DNA of 9,862 bases from Peptoniphilaceae bacterium (lineage in GTDB: Bacteria > Bacillota > Clostridia > Tissierellales > Peptoniphilaceae). Position numbers and translations under genes: made by a program. Shown here in pieces: positions 6,659-9,862 of the stretch. Where the stretch lies: NCBI GenBank assembly GCA_902363535.1, contig CABJAE010000011.1, positions 1 through 9,862 on the forward strand, given 5' to 3'. The notes under the pieces are model-generated. The model was given only the letters and a program-made list of their open reading frames with translations, was not told the origin of the DNA and did no database searches. Position 1 is the stretch's first letter. Every line of letters begins with the position of its first letter.

Positions 6659-7132
6659 ATGAAAACGAAAAACGAGACGATTTATGTTGCTTATATCGAC
6701 ACGCCTTTGGGCGTGATCAAAATCGAAGCCACAGACCGACTGATTCTCTCCCTCACATTTGCCTCGGAAGCGGGGCCGTCGAATCCAAACGATTTGTGCG
6801 AAGAAGCGACGCAGGCCCTTCGGGCGTATTTTTCCGGAAAGCGGAAAACCTTCGACTTGCCCCTTAAAGAAGCGTCCTCTGCCTTTGCGAAAAAAGTCTA
6901 CGCCGAAACGAAGAAAATTCCCTTCGGCGAGAGGCGCTGCTACGGAGAGATCGCCCGGGCCGTGGGCTCCCCCGGGGCGGCCCGGGCCGTGGGGGTAGCC
7001 CTCTCGAAAAATCCCCACATCATCGCCGTCCCCTGTCACCGCGTCGTATACAAAGACGGCTCCGTCGGCCACTACGCCGGCGGCGACGAGAAGAAGCGCG
7101 CCTTGCTGGCGTTTGAAAGAGGTGTGTCGTGA
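6659..7132 (+). CDS. ogt: Methylated-DNA--[protein]-cysteine S-methyltransferase (Ogt type)
   Basis: This suicide repair protein moves the alkyl group from O6-alkylguanine (and O4-alkylthymine) in DNA onto its own cysteine. The 157-residue length matches stand-alone Ogt, without the extra Ada regulatory domain. After a variable N-terminal domain (YVAYIDTPLGVIKIEATD), the C-terminal DNA-binding domain shows FGERRCYGEIARAVGSPGAA with the helix-turn-helix arginine region. The active-site motif is PCHRVV with acceptor Cys126, followed by GHYAGGDEKKRALLAFE. The start is supported by the strong GGGGGAGAG site and by the extended -10 promoter. The antiporter gene begins within its stop codon, so the two are cotranscribed, although they have no obvious shared function. 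Confidence 0.95.
   Translation: MKTKNETIYVAYIDTPLGVIKIEATDRLILSLTFASEAGPSNPNDLCEEATQALRAYFSGKRKTFDLPLKEASSAFAKKVYAETKKIPFGERRCYGEIARAVGSPGAARAVGVALSKNPHIIAVPCHRVVYKDGSVGHYAGGDEKKRALLAFERGVS
7116..7124 (+). promoter_or_regulatory. Ribosome binding site supporting the GTG start of the antiporter
   Basis: GAAAGAGGTG within the last codons of ogt ends four bases before GTG 7129. The start overlaps the ogt stop as GTGA (7129-7132), the usual sign of translational coupling. Confidence 0.7.
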
Positions 7133-8772
7133 ATCAGTTGTTGCTATTTGTCTCCGTCGTGTTTATTTTGGCCCTTATGGCCATTCGCTTTTCCCATAAA
7201 TTCGGCATCCCCGCCCTCCTATTGTTTTTCCTCTTAGGGATCGGCGCGAGCCGGGCGGGACTGAATTTCGAAAATTACGACTTTATGGAGCAGTACGCCT
7301 CCTTCGCCCTGTTTATCATTATGTTTTACGGGGGCTACGGCACGAAACTCGAAATGGGCATGCCCGTCTTAAAACCCGCCGTCATCTTGAGTTCTCTCGG
7401 CGTCGTCATTACGGCGGCGGTGACGGGCCTCTTCGTCCACTACGTGCTGAAATTTCCCATGATCGAATCCATGCTTTTCGGCTCCGTCGTGGGCTCCACG
7501 GACTACGCCTCCGTCTCCTCCGTGTTGCAGAGCAAAAATCTGAACCTGAAGTACCGCTCGGCGCCCCTTTTGGAACTGGAAAGCGGCTCCAATGACCCGA
7601 CGGCCTACACCATGACCATGATCTTTTTGAGCATTCTCTTGGGATCGGATCTTTCCATTCCCGTCTTGGTGGCAAAGCAAATCGGATTCGCCCTCGTGAT
7701 CGGCTTTGTCATGACGCGGGTGTTTTTCTTCATTACGGAGCACGTGAACTTCAGAAAAGAAGGGCTCTTTACCATCTACATCTTCGCCATGGCTTTGGGC
7801 ACCTATTCCCTCACCGGCGTCCTCGACGGCAACGGCTATTTGGCCGTGTACCTTTTCGGCATCATCGTGGGCAATCAAGAGTACATGGGCAAGCGGGAAG
7901 TGGTCTTTTTCTTCGACGGGCTCACGGAAATTATGCAGATCAGCCTCTTCTTCCTCATCGGCTTTTTATCCGATCTGTCGGTCCTCGTCCACTGGCTGCC
8001 CATGGGCATTGCCGTCACCCTGTTTATGATCTTTGTGGCCCGTCCCGCGGCCGTCTTCGGCATCATGGCCTTTTTTGAATCCACGGTGAAGCAAAAAGCC
8101 GTGCTCTGCTGGGCCGGACTCCGCGGTGCGGCGGCCATCGCCTTTGCCATTATGGTCATTAACAGCGGCGCGCCCCTGGTAGGGGACCTCTTTCACATCG
8201 TCTTTGCCGTGTGCATCGCCTCCAGCTTGATTCAGGGCTCCCTCCTGCCTTGGGTCGTGAAGAAAATGGATATGCTGGATCCCAACGATACCGTGCTCAA
8301 GACCTTCAACTACTACCAAGACCGAAGCGACGTGGGCTTTTTGGAAACCCATGTCTACAACGAGGACTTGGTGGGCACGCCGGTGAAAGATTTAAACCTG
8401 ACCTTCGACTTTATCGTGGCGAAACTTGTGCGAGACGGAAAAACCATCGTCCCTCGCGGCGACACGGTTTTGGAAAAGGGCGACGTGGTGGTCATCGGGG
8501 GAAAGAGCCACTTCGACGAGGTCGGCGGCAATTTGGAAGAATTTACCATTCGTAAGAATCACCCCTGGCGAGGCAAACGCATTATGGACATCCACTTTAA
8601 GCCCAGGTCGCTGATTCTCATCGTACAACGGGATCAAAACATTCTCGTCCCCTCCGGCGAAACCATTCTCTGTGCCGGGGACACGGTGATCTTTACGGAC
8701 AACGAAGACGAGTTTTACGATGAAGAAGAGGATGAAGAAAAGGTGAAGCCTTCGGAAAAAGAGGAGAAGTAA
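7129..8772 (+). CDS. nhaP2: K+/H+ (cation/proton) antiporter, NhaP2/CvrA type with tandem C-terminal RCK_C-like domains
   Basis: This is a CPA1-family inner-membrane exchanger that trades cytoplasmic K+ (or Na+) for protons. The 547-residue protein begins with hydrophobic helices (NQLLLFVSVVFILALMAIRF) and has roughly 12 membrane segments up to about residue 385. Family marks include SVVGSTDYASV, the core ELESGSNDP with Asn155-Asp156, and WAGLRGAAAIAFAI (Arg332). The cytoplasmic tail holds an RCK_C/TrkA_C-like domain at about 403-455 (VKDLNLTFDFIVAKLVRDGK, then PRGDTVLEKGDVVVIGG). A second, similar unit lies at about 470-525 (WRGKRIMDIHF to PSGETILCAGDTVIF). An acidic C terminus (DEFYDEEEDEEKVK) ends the protein. 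Such domains usually gate transport in response to ligands. It starts with GTG in a 4-base overlap with ogt. No terminator is seen before the downstream tRNA promoter. K+ versus Na+ specificity is inferred from family resemblance only. Confidence 0.88.
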   Translation: MNQLLLFVSVVFILALMAIRFSHKFGIPALLLFFLLGIGASRAGLNFENYDFMEQYASFALFIIMFYGGYGTKLEMGMPVLKPAVILSSLGVVITAAVTGLFVHYVLKFPMIESMLFGSVVGSTDYASVSSVLQSKNLNLKYRSAPLLELESGSNDPTAYTMTMIFLSILLGSDLSIPVLVAKQIGFALVIGFVMTRVFFFITEHVNFRKEGLFTIYIFAMALGTYSLTGVLDGNGYLAVYLFGIIVGNQEYMGKREVVFFFDGLTEIMQISLFFLIGFLSDLSVLVHWLPMGIAVTLFMIFVARPAAVFGIMAFFESTVKQKAVLCWAGLRGAAAIAFAIMVINSGAPLVGDLFHIVFAVCIASSLIQGSLLPWVVKKMDMLDPNDTVLKTFNYYQDRSDVGFLETHVYNEDLVGTPVKDLNLTFDFIVAKLVRDGKTIVPRGDTVLEKGDVVVIGGKSHFDEVGGNLEEFTIRKNHPWRGKRIMDIHFKPRSLILIVQRDQNILVPSGETILCAGDTVIFTDNEDEFYDEEEDEEKVKPSEKEEK

Positions 8773-8802
8773 AGGCAAATTAAAAAGAATGTAAAATAGC
8801 CC

Positions 8803-8831
8803 TTGACAGAAAACGAAACCTCGCCTATAAT
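8803..8831 (+). promoter_or_regulatory. Consensus housekeeping promoter of the tRNA gene
   Basis: TTGACA (8803-8808) and TATAAT (8826-8831) are both perfect and are separated by the optimal 17 bases. Transcription should start at about 8838, some 10 bases before the mature tRNA 5' end. This is the strongest promoter in the window. Confidence 0.93.
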
Positions 8832-8848
8832 TATATAGGTATTGAGGT

Positions 8849-8924
8849 GCTATCGTAGCTCAGCCGGTAGAGCACTACATTGGTAATGTAGAGGTCGCAG
8901 GTTCAAGTCCCGTCGATAGCTCCA
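8849..8924 (+). tRNA. tRNA-Thr (anticodon GGU), CCA encoded
   Basis: This is a complete 76-base cloverleaf. The acceptor stem GCTATCG/CGATAGC is fully paired and the D stem is GCTC/GAGC. The anticodon stem CTACA/TGTAG closes the loop TTGGTAA with anticodon GGT, reading ACC (and ACU by wobble). The variable loop has five bases, the T loop is TTCAAGT, the discriminator is T, and CCA is encoded at 8922-8924. The T stem GCAGG/CCCGT contains a G-U pair and an A51-C63 mismatch, which is unusual. The gene has its own consensus promoter and terminator. Confidence 0.95.
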
Positions 8925-8931
8925 TTAAAAA

Positions 8932-8959
8932 GAAGGTCGCCAATAGGCGGTCTTTTTTT
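8932..8959 (+). terminator. Intrinsic terminator of the tRNA gene
   Basis: AAGGTCGCC (8933-8941) pairs with GGCGGTCTT (8946-8954) across the loop AATA, with two neighbouring G-U pairs. A T-run (8953-8959) follows. It begins 8 bases after the encoded CCA. Confidence 0.85.
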
Positions 8960-8960
8960 A

Positions 8961-8976
8961 TGCCCTTTTTCGGGCA
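8961..8976. repeat. Short hairpin between terminators
   Basis: TGCCC (8961-8965) and GGGCA (8972-8976) form a 5-bp stem with a TTTTTC loop. It is flanked by a T-run on the left and an A-run on the right that could extend it with two mismatches. The function is unknown; it may be a terminator remnant. Confidence 0.35.
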
Positions 8977-9007
8977 ACAAAAAACTGCGGCGTCCTTGAC
9001 CGCAGTT
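8977..9007 (-). terminator. Terminator after the right transposase gene
   Basis: AACTGCGG (8983-8990) and CCGCAGTT (9000-9007) form an 8-bp stem with a 9-base loop. On the - strand a run of T follows (the A-run at 8978-8983). The stem starts directly at the transposase stop codon, just outside the IS, so the terminator belongs to the target site and not to the element. Confidence 0.75.
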
Positions 9008-9861
9008 CAGACTGCAGACAAACTCCGAACAAAACTCGGGGTTTGTCTCTTTTTTATGTATTTTCTCCATAAATCAGCAAAAGAAGGGCCGTCGCCTCCT
9101 CCGTCCCGATCTCTTCGATCCATCATTAGTGCCAGTTTTTTCATGTTCATGCATGCAAAGGTCAGCACCGCTTTCAGGTCCATTTTCTTTCGTCCACGCT
9201 GGTTGGTGTAGCGAAGGCCATGGTATTCTTTGGCGCTGCCGAATTGCCGTTCGATGGTTTCTTTGCGTTGTTTGTATTCTGCTTTTCCTTGGGTGGTGTA
9301 GCGGTAGTCTTCCGCGACGTCCAGGGCGTCTTGCCAGAGGTGGCGAGTAACGGTTTTTTGATGGTTTTTGCTGGCGGTGCAACGGTGAAGGGTAGGACAG
9401 TTTTTGCAGATTTTTGGATTGCTTTTGTATTCGCGGTATCCTTCACGTGTCGTGGTGCTGTAGGGGAGGATGTTTTCTTCCGGGCAGAGGTAACAGTCGT
9501 AGTAGGCGTCGTAGACGAAGTCGCGTTTGTAGTAGGGGTCGTCGAGGGCCGGTTTGTGTTTGGGCCGGGTGTAGGGGAAGACGGGCAGGATGTCTTTTTC
9601 AAGGAGGGTTTTGGCGATGGCCGGGGTTTTGTAGCCGGCGTCCATGACGAGTTTTTCCGGTTTTAAAGCTTGGAGTTTGGGGAGGAAGTCGAAGAAGGTG
9701 CTGCTGTCGTGGCGGTTGCCGGGAAAGCTTTGACAGGCGAGGATCCAACCGTGTGCGTCGCAGGCGGTTTGGATGGTGTAGGCAAAGACTTCTTTGTGCT
9801 CGCCTTTGTGAAAGAGGCCGCTTTCGGGATCGGTGGTGGATTGGGTGATGGTGGTGGTATC
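9007..9861 (-). CDS. IS1182-like DDE transposase, C-terminal 284 residues (partial at right edge)
   Basis: This transposase catalyses movement of its IS by DDE chemistry. The frame is open from the right edge to TGA 9007-9009, so the ATG at 9645 is internal. The visible part starts with DTTTITQSTTDPESGLFHKG, followed by the barrel segment ending VMDAGY with a catalytic Asp (codon 9640-9642). Next comes the cysteine-containing insertion with CYLC and CKNC pairs. The block TIERQFGSAKEYHGLRY contains the catalytic Glu (codon 9250-9252). This arrangement is typical of IS1182-family transposases (IS1182 family assignment from memory, not searched). No frameshift is seen in this part, so the copy may be active. 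The gene reads towards the tRNA and the left IS copy. Its 3' end also encodes a terminator-like hairpin. Confidence 0.9.
   Translation of the reverse strand, partial: DTTTITQSTTDPESGLFHKGEHKEVFAYTIQTACDAHGWILACQSFPGNRHDSSTFFDFLPKLQALKPEKLVMDAGYKTPAIAKTLLEKDILPVFPYTRPKHKPALDDPYYKRDFVYDAYYDCYLCPEENILPYSTTTREGYREYKSNPKICKNCPTLHRCTASKNHQKTVTRHLWQDALDVAEDYRYTTQGKAEYKQRKETIERQFGSAKEYHGLRYTNQRGRKKMDLKAVLTFACMNMKKLALMMDRRDRDGGGDGPSFADLWRKYIKKRQTPSFVRSLSAV
9016..9055 (+). terminator. Terminator-like hairpin inside the transposase 3' end, acting on the + strand
   Basis: AGACAAACTCCGA (9016-9028) pairs with TCGGGGTTTGTCT (9036-9048) along all 13 positions, with one T-G wobble. C and six T follow (9049-9055). 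It would stop transcripts reading from the tRNA side into the IS antisense to the transposase. The left copy has the same stem and T-run, with a loop that differs at two of seven bases. Confidence 0.65.
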
Positions 9862-9862
9862 G

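Larger units (their letters stand above)
9007..9862 (-). mobile_element. Insertion sequence (IS1182-like), right copy, 3' part
   Basis: The element runs off the right edge. Its inner boundary is at 9007/9008, where similarity to the left copy stops at the transposase stop codon. It is inverted relative to the left copy. The terminal repeat of the far end and any target duplication are not visible. Confidence 0.8.

Noticed and set aside
8849..8924. tRNA-Thr as attachment site of an integrated element
   Set aside because: No repeat of the tRNA 3' end was seen elsewhere in the window, and there is no integrase gene. The neighbouring IS belongs to a family that does not integrate into tRNA genes by site-specific recombination.
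9007..9645. Complete small transposase starting at ATG 9645
   Set aside because: The reading frame continues to the right edge with typical transposase sequence (DTTTITQ, ACDAHGWILACQ), so this ATG is internal.
1..9862. Composite transposon made by two IS copies
   Set aside because: The cargo is ordinary chromosomal metabolism with a tRNA gene, there are no resistance or transfer genes, the two IS copies have diverged, and each junction has a different hairpin. Two independent insertions explain this better.

Overview
The window reads as a stretch of ordinary bacterial chromosome from a Bacillota (Firmicutes)-like organism. The evidence is strong purine-rich Shine-Dalgarno sites, TATAAT-type promoters, a Bacillus-type ABC-F protein and intrinsic terminators. 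Base composition looks above 50% GC by eye, so it is not a typical AT-rich clostridium; I cannot name the genus. At each edge the window runs into a copy of the same insertion sequence, whose transposase resembles the IS1182 family. The left copy is on the + strand and the right copy on the - strand, so their 3' ends face each other across about 8.8 kb.

Layout: 1-190 is the 3' end of the left IS. Positions 214-1659 (-) encode nicotinate phosphoribosyltransferase (pncB, NAD salvage). A divergent promoter region (1660-1830) separates it from a + strand cluster: an ABC-F ATPase (1831-3441), a short Ppx/GppA phosphatase (3492-4394) and polyphosphate kinase 1 (4397-6541), closed by an intrinsic terminator. 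A second + strand unit follows: a promoter with an extended -10, an Ogt-type O6-alkylguanine DNA methyltransferase (6659-7132), and a K+/H+ antiporter of the NhaP2/CvrA type that starts inside the ogt stop codon (7129-8772). A consensus promoter then drives a tRNA-Thr(GGU) gene (8849-8924), followed by a terminator and the right IS copy (9007 to the right edge, -).

Functionally, ppx and ppk encode the two opposing halves of polyphosphate metabolism and are translationally coupled. The ABC-F protein upstream probably acts on ribosomes. The antiporter handles cation and pH balance. No defence system, CRISPR array or phage genes are visible.

The most interesting signals are four. (1) The ABC-F protein has every degenerate motif in one composite ATP site, including a natural catalytic Glu-to-Gln change. 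(2) Both IS ends sit directly against the stem of an intrinsic-terminator-like hairpin. (3) A hairpin inside the 3' end of the transposase gene is a good intrinsic terminator for transcription entering the IS antisense to the transposase, and its stem is conserved while the flanks vary. (4) The tRNA-Thr has a mismatched T-stem pair. No clearly new multi-gene system was found.
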